Assembly: GCA_000403335.2 (NCBI GenBank) | Contig: KE159631.1 | Span: forward strand, 181,139 to 245,138 | Reading direction: 5' to 3' | Source: Lachnospiraceae bacterium MD335 | GTDB lineage: Bacteria > Bacillota > Clostridia > Lachnospirales > Lachnospiraceae | DNA length: 64,000 nucleotides | Part shown: one piece after another, positions 45,616-54,831 of the stretch | Layout of the letters: the number at the start of each line of letters is the position of its first letter | Position numbering within the stretch: position 1 is the stretch's first letter | Program-made: the position numbers and the translations under genes | The notes under the pieces: model-generated | What the model was told of the DNA's origin: nothing | Database searches by the model: none | The model's input: the letters and a program-made list of their open reading frames with translations, nothing else

Positions 45616-45647
45616 TATGGTTTTATTGTATTATGAGGGAATCGGAG

Positions 45648-45765
45648 ATGGATAAAAAATATGCAAAAATAACTAATAGAAGCTTTTGAACTGTTGGGAA
45701 GTATAGGGGGAAATGTGTCTATAGGTGTTGGATAGTGCGACAGCCCCATTCTGTTAGTGGAAATA
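45648..45765 (+). pseudogene. Fragment of an unknown small gene
   Basis: ATG 45648 behind GGGAATCGGAG opens MDKKYAKIT, and after a one-base shift the sequence reads IEAFELLGSIGGNVSIGVG before a TAG. It looks like the first 35 or so codons of a decayed gene of unknown family. Confidence 0.3.
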
Positions 45766-45786
45766 TTACAAAGGAGACAAAACGAT

Positions 45787-46344
45787 ATGGCAAAACAGTT
45801 AAAGAAAAGACCAATTGAGAAAGAACTGAAATTCTTAGCTGACTTTGAACTGTATGGTGTGTTAATGTTTGCAGGAATGTATTTCGCAACAAAGTTTATT
45901 GTCGATATGGACTTTGGAAAGAACGCGTTCCAATTAAATTGGATTTCGTTTTATCCATTGTTGGTATTTTCTGTCATCGTAATAGAGGGCAGCTTCTACT
46001 GGCGTAATAAGTTGAGAATGGTAAGAGGAAAAACGGCGTTAAGTAGTTTTGAAATTGGAAGGATTTACAGTAAATTAAGATGGATAAATATAATTTTATT
46101 AGCAGCATATCTGCCAATCATGATTCTTGCGGTTCTTGAAAAAGAAGCTTTATCTGGAATCATTGTTGGAATTTTACTGTATTTTATGGCGGTAATAGAA
46201 CAAATTAATTATTTTCATATCAGGCTTTCTTATGAGACGGTAAATGGTGGAATTCTCATTATTGAGCCTTTAAAAAAACTTATTACCGGAACTGGAAAAC
46301 GGTCACAATTGCGGAAGGATATTGATACTTATTTAAAAGGTTGA
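45787..46344 (+). CDS. Four-helix membrane protein, unknown function
   Basis: 185 aa from ATG 45787 with AAAGGAGA upstream. Two pairs of hydrophobic helices (about residues 25-45, 55-72, 105-122 and 127-145) are separated by a basic loop, with cytoplasmic charged ends. No family recognised. It lies alone between decayed genes. Confidence 0.65.
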   Translation: MAKQLKKRPIEKELKFLADFELYGVLMFAGMYFATKFIVDMDFGKNAFQLNWISFYPLLVFSVIVIEGSFYWRNKLRMVRGKTALSSFEIGRIYSKLRWINIILLAAYLPIMILAVLEKEALSGIIVGILLYFMAVIEQINYFHIRLSYETVNGGILIIEPLKKLITGTGKRSQLRKDIDTYLKG

Positions 46345-46483
46345 GGACGGTTCATGTGAAAAAGAAGGATAAATCAGAACAAATAAGTGTGTATGAGAAT
46401 ATAACAATTGTACATTAAAAGGCAGAGTTGAACTTCATAAGTCTTGAATTTGTGAAACTGACAACAGAACAGGGGATTCGATT

Positions 46484-47041
46484 ATGGAAAAAGAGATACG
46501 GGCATTTTACACGGAAGAAACGATTCGGGTTTATTAGGCATATCATGAAGCGATTGCAGATGAGGCGGTGAAAAAAGGCACCTTCGGCAATTCTTTCAAA
46601 ATGGACAGAATGACTTGGATAAAGCCTTCTTTTTTGTGGATGATGTACCGGTGCGGCTGGGGGACAAAAGAGAATCAGGAGCGTGTGCTTGCCATTGACA
46701 TCAGGCGCGATGCTTTTGACTACCTTGTCCAAAATGCCGTAATATCGTCGTACAGGGAAGATATGGGAATCAGCTTTTCGGAATGGAAAGAGCAGATAAA
46801 ACAATCTGCAATCCGATGCCAGTGGGACCCCGAACGGGACGTGCACGGCAATCCGTTAGACTATCGGTCAATGCCGCTTGGACTTAGAGGGGAAGCCGTC
46901 AAAAAATATGTCAAGGATTGGATTGTGACGATTACGGATATTACGGATTATGTAAACGAACTGAACGCGAAAAAAAGACTTGGAGAGGACATCAGCCCGC
47001 TGCTGCCAAAGGAGCAGGTTTATACGGTTTTGACAAAATGA
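46484..47041 (+). pseudogene. DUF4291 gene with one nonsense codon
   Basis: The frame MEKEIRAFYTEETIRVY is followed by TAG at 46535-46537 and then AYHEAIADEAVKKGTFG, and it runs on to a normal end (LLPKEQVYTVLTK). In DUF4291 proteins the position is usually Gln, so a CAG-to-TAG change explains it. The downstream body is otherwise complete, including MTWIKPSFLWMMYRCGWGTK. Restart at a downstream site is possible but would lack the conserved N-terminus. Confidence 0.8.
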
Positions 47042-47120
47042 AGCTGTTTGGACAACGGGAACATTTCCCAAAGAAGGTACTAAACGCGACGTTTAACAGC
47101 GAAATCAATCCGTTAAAGAA

Positions 47121-47432
47121 GCAGTTTGGGTATTAAAACCGTCAGGATTTTCGGTGATGTTTGATATTCACCCGTTTAATCGTCCTTTTACGGGAGAACC
47201 TTGGAAAGAGCCTAAAATCAGGAAGCCATATAAAGAAATCATGCCGCACTGTCATTGGCGTGTGCAGGATTTGGTCAATGCGATGACAGGTGCAAAACTG
47301 TGCATAAAGGAAATGGCGGAACTGCAGGCAGTCAACGTGGGAACACAATCCAATGGCAGCGTTGCCTGCATGGATTTCTATTGTTGCGCAAAAGCAAGTA
47401 TGTCGGTAAAATTGACGGAACCTACAGGATAA
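47121..47432 (+). pseudogene. 3' fragment of a class I SAM methyltransferase
   Basis: VWVLKPSGFSVMFDIHPFNRP, then EIMPHCHWRVQDLVNAMTGA, matches the C-terminal half of a Clostridial methyltransferase. After AELQAVN an internal stretch is missing, and the true end (LPAWISIVAQK) appears in another frame near 47370-47405. The SAM-binding N-terminal half is absent. It is a deletion and frameshift remnant. Confidence 0.65.
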
Positions 47433-47494
47433 AACCAGCAGGTTCCGATTTGTATGACTTAATTCTTATTTTTTAATATGTTTTTTGTCATTCT

Positions 47495-47653
47495 TCAGTT
47501 TTTATTTTTGAGAATATTCATTGCTTCATCTTCAGATGGTCTATGCGTTTCAATGAATACTATGAACTCGTTTATTTTATTTGCGTCCCATCCTTCTTGT
47601 GTCAATTTAAGGATAATATTAGTGGCTTCTTTTGCTGTCAAATCTGCTACCAC
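47495..47653 (-). CDS. Small hypothetical protein
   Basis: About 52 aa from a GTG at 47653 (MVADLTAKEATNIILKLTQEG...), or longer with an upstream start. Amphipathic helical, acidic/basic mix, no recognised domain. The coherent composition and conserved-looking helix favour a real gene; weak RBS. Confidence 0.4.
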   Translation of the reverse strand: MVADLTAKEATNIILKLTQEGWDANKINEFIVFIETHRPSEDEAMNILKNKN

Positions 47654-47815
47654 CCTTTCACCGCCTTTTTGATTCGTGTCATTGTTATTTGTTACAGTTT
47701 CATCATACCAAATTGTGTAAAGGGTGTAAAGCCTTATTAAGTTTTTTGCGTACTCTGTTTTAATGAAAAATAAATGCATTTTCGCTTTTACTGCTAAATT
47801 AGAAAGTAGAATGAT

Positions 47816-48568
47816 TCATCGTTTCAAAAAAACAGTATTTCCCACATCAATGTGCTTAACCCACACTACTCCGCTGTCGTTTGTGATATTATAAAGTGCT
47901 TTCTCCCGTTCGGTGGTTTGTTCATATATGTTTACATAATCTTCCTGCCTTGAAAACGGAAATTTCATGTCCGTAATAACCTGCGTACCCTTACGAAAGC
48001 CATTCCCAACAAATAATCTCTCCAATTCCCCTGAAGAATAAAACCGAATATGACCGTCTTTTTTTACCTTCATAAACTGGTCTATCACGCGGTTCTCATC
48101 ATTTTCATTTCACATAGGATCAGAAACAAGCACCGCTCCGCCTTTTTGCAAAATTTTGTTCATCTGCAAAACTGCATTTTCGGCATTCGGAAAATGGTGG
48201 AACGCATACCGTGTGACAATCAAATCAACACTTTCCACAGAAAACGGAATATTTAATCCGTCAAAAACCTGAAAGGACAAATTGGAAATTCCTTTTTCCC
48301 TGACAGCGGCGTTATTTTTTTCTACAATTCCTTCCGCAATATCAATACCGCAGACACAGGCATTTGGAAATTTTTCAGCCAGCGGAAATGCCAAGTACCC
48401 CGTCCCCGTGCCAATGTCTAAAATGGTGCGGTAGTCGCTGCCGCTTACCAAATCCAACAGAAGAAACAAATGTTTATCATCTTTTATAATTTCCACGTAT
48501 TTTTGATTGTCCAAAATGCGGTTAAAGCTTTCTTTGGCTTGTCTTACATATTCCATATTCGTATTCAT
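47816..48568 (-). pseudogene. Class I SAM methyltransferase interrupted by TGA
   Basis: It starts MNTNMEYVRQAKESF behind GAAAGGGTG. The SAM motif I is LDIGTGTGYLAFPLA, followed by CGIDIAE, RYAFHHFPN and GGAVLVSDPM. A TGA at 48110-48112 stops the frame, yet the same frame then continues NENDENRVIDQFMKVKKDGHI to a normal end near 47816. This is one nonsense codon in an otherwise complete gene of about 250 codons. Nothing suggests selenocysteine insertion, so decay is the simple reading. Confidence 0.8.
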
Positions 48569-48714
48569 GGCACGCACCCTTTCACAGCGTATTTTTACCC
48601 GAATTGTAGCACATACCTGATAGGTGGGCAATGATATATCTTACCTTTTTTAGAGATTGGTGCGCTTGACTTTTTTTATGATTTTGGTTTTGAGGCAATA
48701 TTTTGGGGATTTTA

Positions 48715-48743
48715 TTGACAAATTTCGATGAAATCAATATGAT
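48715..48743 (+). promoter_or_regulatory. Promoter upstream of DUF4303 gene
   Basis: TTGACA (48715-48720), a 17-bp spacer and TATGAT (48738-48743), 116 bp before the ATG. Confidence 0.55.
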
Positions 48744-48858
48744 GATTTTTAGAAATATGTGAATGGGGGTAAAGAAGTAAGATTGAAAAATTGTATTCCC
48801 CCAAGCGATATACTGAGAAAACATGATTAGATAACCCTAAAAAGGAGCACAACAATCA

Positions 48859-49350
48859 ATGGACATCACAAAATTCGAATCCTTCGGTCAGATTTGCACC
48901 AAGGAATTACCAAATGAAATCGACAAAATCTTACATGCCGCAAACGGAAAAAGCGTTTGTGCGCTTGGCTTTATAACGACAGATGATTTTTATGGCTGCT
49001 ATTTGTCATGGGACTATACTAAAAAGATAGAGGAATATTTCAACTGGGAAAATGGACTGGAGCCTGAGTTCCTGTACCAGCCGCTTGTTGATATTGTGGA
49101 GGATTGCAAAGAGATTGATTTCTGTAACCCGTCCGATGAAAAATGGGAGTTTGCGAAAGCGGTGCTTTGTGTATTGGACAAAAGCATCAAACAAATTCCC
49201 GACGGAATTTTTCAGAAAAACGGCTTTCAGCGGGAGGATATTCTTTTCTTTTCGACAATGGGTGACGGCGACTACATAGAGGAGATGCTCGACGCATCTG
49301 TAAAACTGTTTAACACTCCGAAAACACTTGAAACATATGGGATAAAATAA
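48859..49350 (+). CDS. DUF4303 family protein
   Basis: 163 aa with RBS AAAAGGAG. Soluble and acidic. GFITTDDFYGCYLSWDYTKK and a C-terminal DILFFSTMGDGDYIEEMLDASVKLFN match the DUF4303 pattern (ALxxxDDxxxxxxSxNT-like). The family is frequently found beside SUKH/DUF immunity-type genes; function unknown. Confidence 0.65.
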   Translation: MDITKFESFGQICTKELPNEIDKILHAANGKSVCALGFITTDDFYGCYLSWDYTKKIEEYFNWENGLEPEFLYQPLVDIVEDCKEIDFCNPSDEKWEFAKAVLCVLDKSIKQIPDGIFQKNGFQREDILFFSTMGDGDYIEEMLDASVKLFNTPKTLETYGIK

Positions 49351-49432
49351 TAATTGCCAAAAGTAGAAAGAGGGAATAGGAGATAAGTCAGACAAAAGAA
49401 ACAGGATCGATAGCCCTAAATGCCAAATAACG

Positions 49433-49467
49433 AACGAGCAGTTATCTATTGCAGATAGCTGCTCGTT
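49433..49467. terminator. Hairpin between convergent genes
   Basis: AACGAGCAG (49433-49441) and CTGCTCGTT (49459-49467) with an inner ATC/GAT. A-rich after, T-poor, so a modest bidirectional terminator. Confidence 0.6.
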
Positions 49468-49473
49468 AAAACT

Positions 49474-49722
49474 TTAGCGCTCTTTCGACAGGGTGATTTC
49501 AGTACTGTCATGCAGCATTATTTTAAAAACCTTCATCATGAGAGGAATATAGGTTGCGATGAATACTGCGGCGGATACGCGGGTTACGGTTTTTTGGTAT
49601 TTTGATGGGACGTTCGCTCCGATTACAATGCCCATTGCACACAGACAGAGTTTTAATAGGGCAAAATCTTTCCAGCTACTCCTTTTTGCATATTGATTTC
49701 CAAGCTCGAATATATTTTTCAT
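49474..49722 (-). CDS. Small two-helix membrane protein
   Basis: 82 aa beginning MKNIFELGNQYAKRSSWKDF, with GGAGG upstream. Two hydrophobic segments (about residues 22-40 and 48-66). Similar short proteins in Clostridia are labelled permease-like without proof. Function unknown. Confidence 0.65.
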   Translation of the reverse strand: MKNIFELGNQYAKRSSWKDFALLKLCLCAMGIVIGANVPSKYQKTVTRVSAAVFIATYIPLMMKVFKIMLHDSTEITLSKER

Positions 49723-49879
49723 GATTCAAACCTCCTTCAAATTTTAAGAATACTGTCACATAATGAAAGGGAAGTTACATCATAAAGTATAACATATTAT
49801 GGGCAGATTGCCTAGGGGAGGCTACGATTTGTTGGAAAATTGAAATAAAACTTAAATTGAAATAAATTCCAAAAACCCC

Positions 49880-49954
49880 TTGACAGGGGAAACGGAGTCA
49901 CGTATAATCAGTGACATAGAGCAAAACCTATAAAGCATATCAGATAACTAGGAA
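49880..49954 (+). promoter_or_regulatory. Promoter with TAACTAGGAA motif (cysK side)
   Basis: TTGACA (49880-49885), a 17-bp spacer, TATAAT (49903-49908), then CATATCAGATAACTAGGAATTAC with TAACTAGGAA at 49945-49954. It parallels the nifS promoter at 38773-38833. Confidence 0.65.
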
Positions 49955-49988
49955 TTACAAATCCCGTTATCGGAAAGGAGCAAATGCA

Positions 49989-50105
49989 ATGAACGGAAAA
50001 CATGTTGTAACAGGAAACATAAATGGCAACGAAATGATGTGCTTCTGTCAGATTGTATGGGCGACGATATTCAACAGGAATATGGTTTTCTTTTCATATG
50101 CATAG
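49989..50105 (+). CDS. Possible 38-aa leader or truncated ORF
   Basis: GGAAAGGAG is followed after 9 bp by ATG opening 38 codons (MNGKHVVTGNINGNEMM...), ending at a TAG. It lies right after the strong promoter and TAACTAGGAA motif. The first half looks protein-like and the second half less so, suggesting a gene start cut by a deletion. The rest up to 50262 shows no clear gene. Confidence 0.3.
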   Translation: MNGKHVVTGNINGNEMMCFCQIVWATIFNRNMVFFSYA

Positions 50106-50262
50106 CGCACCGGATAGTCAGTATGTTTTTCGGCGGTTGTCTTATGCAGTGGACAGCTGTTTTTTTCTTTCTCCCTTTTCGGAATTGTGTATCCATTGTA
50201 AATGGCAGTAAAGACTTTATGATTAAATATAGAAATTGGGATTTGGCGGAGGAAATAATATA

Positions 50263-50595
50263 ATGAAATTGGCGGACGTATCAAGTGGGGCAGATTGGAT
50301 AATATGGGTTGTGTTCGCAATTTTTTTGGTGATTTCCATAATGTTACTTTTTGGTCATGGAAGCTGGTTTATTTCTGGGTATAATACAGCATCAAAAGAA
50401 GAAAAAGCAAAATACGATAAAAAGAAATTATGTAGAACGACAGGATTAGGAATGGCAGTTATAGCAGTTCTCATTCTTGTCATGGGCTTGTTTGAGGACG
50501 TGTTGCCAGCTGGTTTTGCATATATTTCACTTGGCATTGTAGTTGTTGATTGCCTGGTAATAGTCATTGTTAACCATACAATTTGTAAGAAGTAA
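50263..50595 (+). CDS. DUF3784 small membrane protein
   Basis: 110 aa from MKLADVSSG with GGAGGAAATAATA upstream. Three hydrophobic segments (about 13-32, 60-78 and 84-103). The motif FISGYNTASKEEKAKYDKKKLCR is diagnostic of DUF3784. Function unknown. It lies between the promoter at 49880 and cysK. Confidence 0.85.
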   Translation: MKLADVSSGADWIIWVVFAIFLVISIMLLFGHGSWFISGYNTASKEEKAKYDKKKLCRTTGLGMAVIAVLILVMGLFEDVLPAGFAYISLGIVVVDCLVIVIVNHTICKK

Positions 50596-50761
50596 TAGAT
50601 TGTATGGGGAACACTTTTCTGAAAAGGGAGTTTTCTTTTTATAAAACCGCAGCAGTGCGGAAAATATAAGGAAAAAGACATATTGCGCTTGTGCAAAAAA
50701 TTGTAGATACATCAAATATGGCAAATTTAACAAATAAAAAATGATTATGGAGGAAATGAAG

Positions 50762-51697
50762 ATGAGCAAAGTAAAAGAAAGTGCACTGGAGTTAATTGGA
50801 GGAACGCCGATTTTGAAGTTGAACGGATATGCGAAAAAGGCAGGCGTCACAGACGCGGTCATTCTTGCAAAACTGGAATATTTAAATCCGGCAGGCTCTG
50901 TCAAGGACCGCGTTGCACGGGCGATGATTGAGGATGCCGAGGAAAAAGGCATTTTAAAGGAAGGCGCGACAATCATCGAGCCGACAAGCGGTAATACGGG
51001 TATCGGGCTTGCGGCAGTTGCGGCGGCAAAGGGATACCACACCATTTTGACACTTCCCGAAACCATGAGCGTAGAGCGCAGAACCCTGCTCAAGGCATAT
51101 GGTGCCGAGCTTGTGCTGACAGAGGGTGCAAAGGGCATGAAGGGCGCGATTGAGAAAGCGGAGGCATTACAAAATGAAATCGAGGGCGCCGTCATTTTGG
51201 GGCAGTTTGACAATCCCGCCAATCCTGCGGCGCACAGGGCGACGACAGGACCGGAAATTTGGGAGCAGACTGACGGCAAGGTTGACATCTTTGTCGCGGG
51301 CGTTGGTACAGGCGGCACTATCACGGGCATCGGCGAATATTTAAAGGAAAAAAATCCAAATATCAAAATTGTGGCGGTAGAGCCGGCGACTAGCCCGGTT
51401 CTCTCAAAGGGAACCTCCGGTGCGCACAAAATTCAGGGAATTGGCGCGGGCTTTGTGCCAAAAATATTGAACACGGAGGTGTATGATGAAATCCTTACCA
51501 TTGAAAACGAGGACGCGTTTGCGGAGGGCAAGGCGTTTGCGGTAAGCGAGGGTATACTGGTCGGCATATCATCGGGCGCGGCGCTGAAGGCGGCGGCAAT
51601 CCTTGCACAGAGAGCGGAGAATAAGGGCAAAACGATTGTCGCATTGCTGCCGGATTCGGGTGACCGGTATTTGTCAACACCGTTGTTTGCGGATTAA
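50762..51697 (+). CDS. cysK: Cysteine synthase A (O-acetylserine sulfhydrylase)
   Basis: 311 aa from MSKVKESALELIGGTP with TGGAGGAAATGAAG upstream. It makes cysteine from O-acetylserine and sulfide. The PLP Lys is in NPAGSVKDRVA (about residue 46), the substrate loop is EPTSGNTGIG, the phosphate loop GVGTGGTITG and the Ser near the end PDSGDRYLST. Upstream DNA carries a promoter and motif shared with nifS, consistent with a cysteine/Fe-S regulon. A long hairpin terminator follows. Confidence 0.95.
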   Translation: MSKVKESALELIGGTPILKLNGYAKKAGVTDAVILAKLEYLNPAGSVKDRVARAMIEDAEEKGILKEGATIIEPTSGNTGIGLAAVAAAKGYHTILTLPETMSVERRTLLKAYGAELVLTEGAKGMKGAIEKAEALQNEIEGAVILGQFDNPANPAAHRATTGPEIWEQTDGKVDIFVAGVGTGGTITGIGEYLKEKNPNIKIVAVEPATSPVLSKGTSGAHKIQGIGAGFVPKILNTEVYDEILTIENEDAFAEGKAFAVSEGILVGISSGAALKAAAILAQRAENKGKTIVALLPDSGDRYLSTPLFAD

Positions 51698-51740
51698 GTG
51701 CAAGGTGGTGCGGACTGAAAAAATGGAAAAGTAGCGCATA

Positions 51741-51821
51741 AAAGACTGACCGGACAACCGGAGATTTTGCATGGCATGAGACCATTATGCGGCAAAGTCT
51801 CCAAATGTCCGGTCAATCTTT
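51741..51821 (+). terminator. Long hairpin terminator after cysK
   Basis: AAAGACTGACCGGACA (51741-51756) pairs with TGTCCGGTCAATCTTT (51806-51821), with inner GGAGA/TCTCC. The loop is large; the structure resembles a terminator or a small folded repeat. Confidence 0.65.
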
Positions 51822-51846
51822 ATGCATAAGTCAGGAATAGAGAATT

Positions 51847-52210
51847 GTTGTTAAAAATCTTATGGAGAAATCATTCCCTTTCGTATCTTTGCAGCATCTT
51901 TCAAAACCTTGAAAGTGGTGATGATTACTCACAGATTAAGCCCGTTTACCATATCGGCATTCTTGACTTTTCTCCGTTCCCGCAATATCCCGAATTTTAT
52001 TCCACAAATAAAATGATGAACATCAAAAAACACTATATTTATAATGACAATTTCACCCTGAATGTGCTAGACTTAAATCACATAGAACTGGCAACCAACG
52101 AGGACAAAACCTATAAAATAAACTATTGGGCGAAGCTGTTCAAAGCGAAGACAATGCCGATAAAATTTTTAAAGGCATCGGGAAAAGGATTTTTTATTGA
52201 GAAAGAATAG
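51847..52210 (+). pseudogene. Rpn/PD-(D/E)XK transposase-like nuclease fragment
   Basis: About 120 codons matching the middle of Rpn-family (PDDEXK) recombination-promoting nucleases: YSQIKPVYHIGILDFSPFPQ, then NVLDLNHIELATNEDK and INYWAKLFKA. The catalytic N-terminal part is missing and the 3' end stops early. It is a remnant of a common Lachnospiraceae element. Confidence 0.7.
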
Positions 52211-52237
52211 TTTGGGTTGTTTTGGATAGGAGACATT

Positions 52238-53053
52238 ATGTATACTGCAAAAGAATTAAAGGAACAGATTGCAACGATGGGGTTGAACGGTACGGAAACT
52301 ATTTTAATCCATTCCTCCATGAAAGCAATCGGCGTCGTGGAGGGCGGCGCGGAAACCGTTTTGGACGTATTGACAGCATATTTTAAGGACGGACTTCTGC
52401 TGTTTCCGACTCATACGTGGAGCACAATAAACGAGCAAAATCCGGTGTATCATCCGGCAGAAGAACCTTCCTGCGTAGGGCTGCTGTCTAATTTGTTCTT
52501 AAAACGAAACGGTGTTGTGCGGTCGCTGCACCCGACGCACAGTCTTGCAGGCATTGGGGAGAATGTGGCAAAGTATTTGGAGGGAGAGGAAAACTGCAAT
52601 ACACCCTGTACGCCGGGCGGGTGCTATGACAGGCTAAGGGATTGCAACGGCAAGATTTTGCTGATTGGCGTGGGACATGCGCGCAATACGTTTATCCATA
52701 GCGTGGAAGAGGTCCTGAATGTGCCGAACAGACTGGCGGATATGCCGATGAAACTTGAGATTGTTATGCCGGATGGCGGCGGGAAAACGGTCTATATGCG
52801 AAAGCATTATAATCCGCAGCAGCCGCATATCTCGGAGGATTTTGTAAAGCTCAATCAGGCACTTCTCGACTGCAAGGCGGCACGTGAGGTCACATTTGGA
52901 GACGCCGTGTGTCTGCTGTGCGATGCGAATCGGATTTTTGAGGTTGTGCGGCATGTGCTTGCGCCAAATCCGCAGTGCCTTGTTACGGAACCGTCGATTG
53001 ACAGTGCGCGGTGGAGTGCATTGCGCAGTTGTGAAATGATGCTTGGGAAATGA
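52238..53053 (+). CDS. AAC(3)-family aminoglycoside N-acetyltransferase-like protein
   Basis: 271 aa from MYTAKELKEQI with AGGAGAC upstream. AAC(3)/YokD fold motifs: ILIHSSMKAIGVVEGG, LLLFPTHTW, then RSLHPTHSLAGIGENV (the acetyl-CoA and catalytic His region), and ILLIGVGHARNTFIHSVEE. AAC(3) enzymes acetylate aminoglycosides at N3. Many chromosomal Clostridial members have not been shown to confer resistance, so this is a family call only. Confidence 0.85.
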   Translation: MYTAKELKEQIATMGLNGTETILIHSSMKAIGVVEGGAETVLDVLTAYFKDGLLLFPTHTWSTINEQNPVYHPAEEPSCVGLLSNLFLKRNGVVRSLHPTHSLAGIGENVAKYLEGEENCNTPCTPGGCYDRLRDCNGKILLIGVGHARNTFIHSVEEVLNVPNRLADMPMKLEIVMPDGGGKTVYMRKHYNPQQPHISEDFVKLNQALLDCKAAREVTFGDAVCLLCDANRIFEVVRHVLAPNPQCLVTEPSIDSARWSALRSCEMMLGK

Positions 53054-53238
53054 CAGAACCGGTGAAGCAAGAACCGCAGGGTTACATATACAAATATTTT
53101 TACGAGCGGCAGGGAGAAATCCCTGTCACTTTTTATGCACCCGCGCACCCAAGGAAATTTGTCATCAAACCGATAAATCGGTTCGCTGACGTGTGTCCAG
53201 AGCGGCGAGTGGCGGAGAAGATTATTCCCCTGCTCGAC

Positions 53239-53267
53239 TTGACTTTGCGACAGGTATGTCATATAAT
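53239..53267 (+). promoter_or_regulatory. tetR-type gene promoter with ACATATGT palindrome
   Basis: TTGACT (53239-53244), a 17-bp spacer and TATAAT (53262-53267). CAGACATATGTGTCGG follows at about 53274-53289, a candidate TetR operator. Confidence 0.6.
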
Positions 53268-53302
53268 AGTTTCAGACATATGTGTCGGAAAGCGGTGCGT
53301 AT

Positions 53303-53920
53303 ATGAATAAAAGAGGACAGGAAACAAGAAAACAAATAAAGAAATGCGCATGTTCTTTGTTTTCAGAAAAAGGTTTTAAGCAAGTGACAATGAAGGATAT
53401 TTGCGAAGCTGCAAAACTAAGCAGAGGCGGTTTATATTGCCATTATGACAGCACAAGACAAATCTTTCAGGAGATTATTGATGATATGACTCATGAGCAG
53501 GATAATGAGATTGATTTAAGAATCGAGCAAAATCAATCGGCAATAACTATTTTGGATGAAATCTTAAACAAGTACGAAAATGAAATGCTTGACAGCCAAT
53601 CTTCACTAAGTATAGCAATTTATGAGTATTTTAGCATTCTCGATAAGACCAGTCAGAATAATACATTATATGAACAATATTTAATTTCAGCAAATACATG
53701 GAAGAAGCTAATACAATATGGGATGGACAGACATGAATTTAATGAAGTAGATCGTTGCGCAGTATTTGATTTAATTGTGTTTTCGTATCAAGGGGTAAGG
53801 ATGTACAGTAAACTTATGCCTATGGATAAAGAAACACCTTCCAGAATAACAAAAGAAATAAGAAAAATATTAGTGAAAAGCGGCAGTAATAGCGTGACTC
53901 AAACCATGTCAGAAAAATAA
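53303..53920 (+). CDS. TetR-family transcriptional regulator
   Basis: 205 aa from MNKRGQETRKQIK. The N-terminal HTH has SLFSEKGFKQVTMKDICEAAKLSRGGLYCHYDS, the standard TetR signature. The helical C-terminal domain is ligand-binding, with no recognised class. The palindrome in its leader suggests autoregulation. A GNAT acetyltransferase follows and could be a target. Confidence 0.9.
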   Translation: MNKRGQETRKQIKKCACSLFSEKGFKQVTMKDICEAAKLSRGGLYCHYDSTRQIFQEIIDDMTHEQDNEIDLRIEQNQSAITILDEILNKYENEMLDSQSSLSIAIYEYFSILDKTSQNNTLYEQYLISANTWKKLIQYGMDRHEFNEVDRCAVFDLIVFSYQGVRMYSKLMPMDKETPSRITKEIRKILVKSGSNSVTQTMSEK

Positions 53921-54039
53921 AATGCCGAAATAGTCATATAGATATTATGCCTGCTCTTAAAGAAACGCCCGAAAGAATTATCGGGCAATACAGTATCCAT
54001 AGTGATACAAATATTAATGTTCATAAAATGGAGGAATGG

Positions 54040-54570
54040 ATGATGGGATGTGAAGAAATACGGCTTGTAAAGCCAACGTTAGGACTGAAGAATAAAGCGC
54101 TTGAATACCGGCAGGAACATTTTGATTTTGGGGAACAGGTAATCAATGGGAGTTCATTATTTGATAAGATTGCTTCTTATGAGGAATGGCTTGAGAAAGT
54201 TATTGCCAATGCAAACATGGAGACTGTTGACCCTGATTGGGTATTAACAGATACATTTTTTGCACTTAGGATGTCAGATAATAAAATTGTCGGCATTGTT
54301 GATTTGAGGTATCAATTAAATGATTTTTTGAGAGATTTTGGTCATTGCGGATATAGTGTAAGACCGTCAGAAAGAAGAAAAGGATATGCTGCTGAAATAT
54401 TAAAACAAATATGTCTTGCTGCGCGCAAACACGGTCTGAAACAGTTGCAATTATCAGCTGAAAAGAACAATACTGCGTCTATAAAGACAATTGAGAAAAA
54501 CGGTGGAAATTATTGCAGGAGCTTTACTGTTGAAAATGAGGAAGCATATGTATATTTAATAAATCTTTAA
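54040..54570 (+). CDS. GNAT-family N-acetyltransferase
   Basis: 176 aa from MMGCEEIRLVKPT, with ATGGAGGAATGG just upstream; a longer frame starts at 53947 without an RBS. GNAT motif A is RPSERRKGYAAEILKQ (the R/Q-x-x-G-x-G/A acetyl-CoA loop), and NNTASIKTIEKNGG is motif B. Substrate unknown; distantly similar to small acetyltransferases acting on amino or antibiotic groups. Confidence 0.85.
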   Translation: MMGCEEIRLVKPTLGLKNKALEYRQEHFDFGEQVINGSSLFDKIASYEEWLEKVIANANMETVDPDWVLTDTFFALRMSDNKIVGIVDLRYQLNDFLRDFGHCGYSVRPSERRKGYAAEILKQICLAARKHGLKQLQLSAEKNNTASIKTIEKNGGNYCRSFTVENEEAYVYLINL

Positions 54571-54636
54571 GTGGGATAATATCGTGCTGCATAAAATAGA
54601 ATGTGCCATTTGAGGCAGTTCCCCGAGGAATTATCT

Positions 54637-54807
54637 TTCAATGTACTCTCGGAATCTCTCTTGCACCTGCCTTTGTGGCTGATTTTCCGCCATATGCAAA
54701 TAAATTTCATCAACGTACGTTCCACGTACGCCTCATAAATTTATGCACATCTGACAAAAAATCATCTCACAAAATCAGTCACAAAGAGACTCCGAGAGTA
54801 CATTTCA
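54637..54807. mobile_element. 163-bp MITE with terminal inverted repeats and TTCA duplication
   Basis: The element spans 54641-54803. The left end ATGTACTCTCGGAATCTCT is matched by the complement of the right end AGAGACTCCGAGAGTACAT (18 of 19). TTCA flanks both sides (54637-54640 and 54804-54807) as a target duplication. The interior is also self-complementary (ACGTACG-TTCC-ACGTACG, and AAATTT arms). No coding capacity. The right end lies 28 bp before the DUF4240 start. Confidence 0.8.
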
Positions 54808-54831
54808 GTAAAACGGAGGCATAGATTTTCA

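Noticed and set aside
43474..46537. Idea that TAG encodes glutamine here
   Set aside because: Several intact genes (for example those ending at 2030, 23880 and 40585) end in TAG, and the other broken gene uses TGA; simple mutation explains all.
48110..48112. Selenocysteine at the in-frame TGA of the methyltransferase
   Set aside because: The position is not a catalytic or Cys position in the family and no SECIS-like hairpin was evident just downstream.
52238..53053. Calling AAC(3) a proven resistance gene
   Set aside because: Family membership is clear but substrate residues and expression cannot be judged from sequence alone.
53050..53310. 86-codon plus-strand frame after AAC(3)
   Set aside because: It covers the TetR promoter and operator and has no coding character beyond chance.
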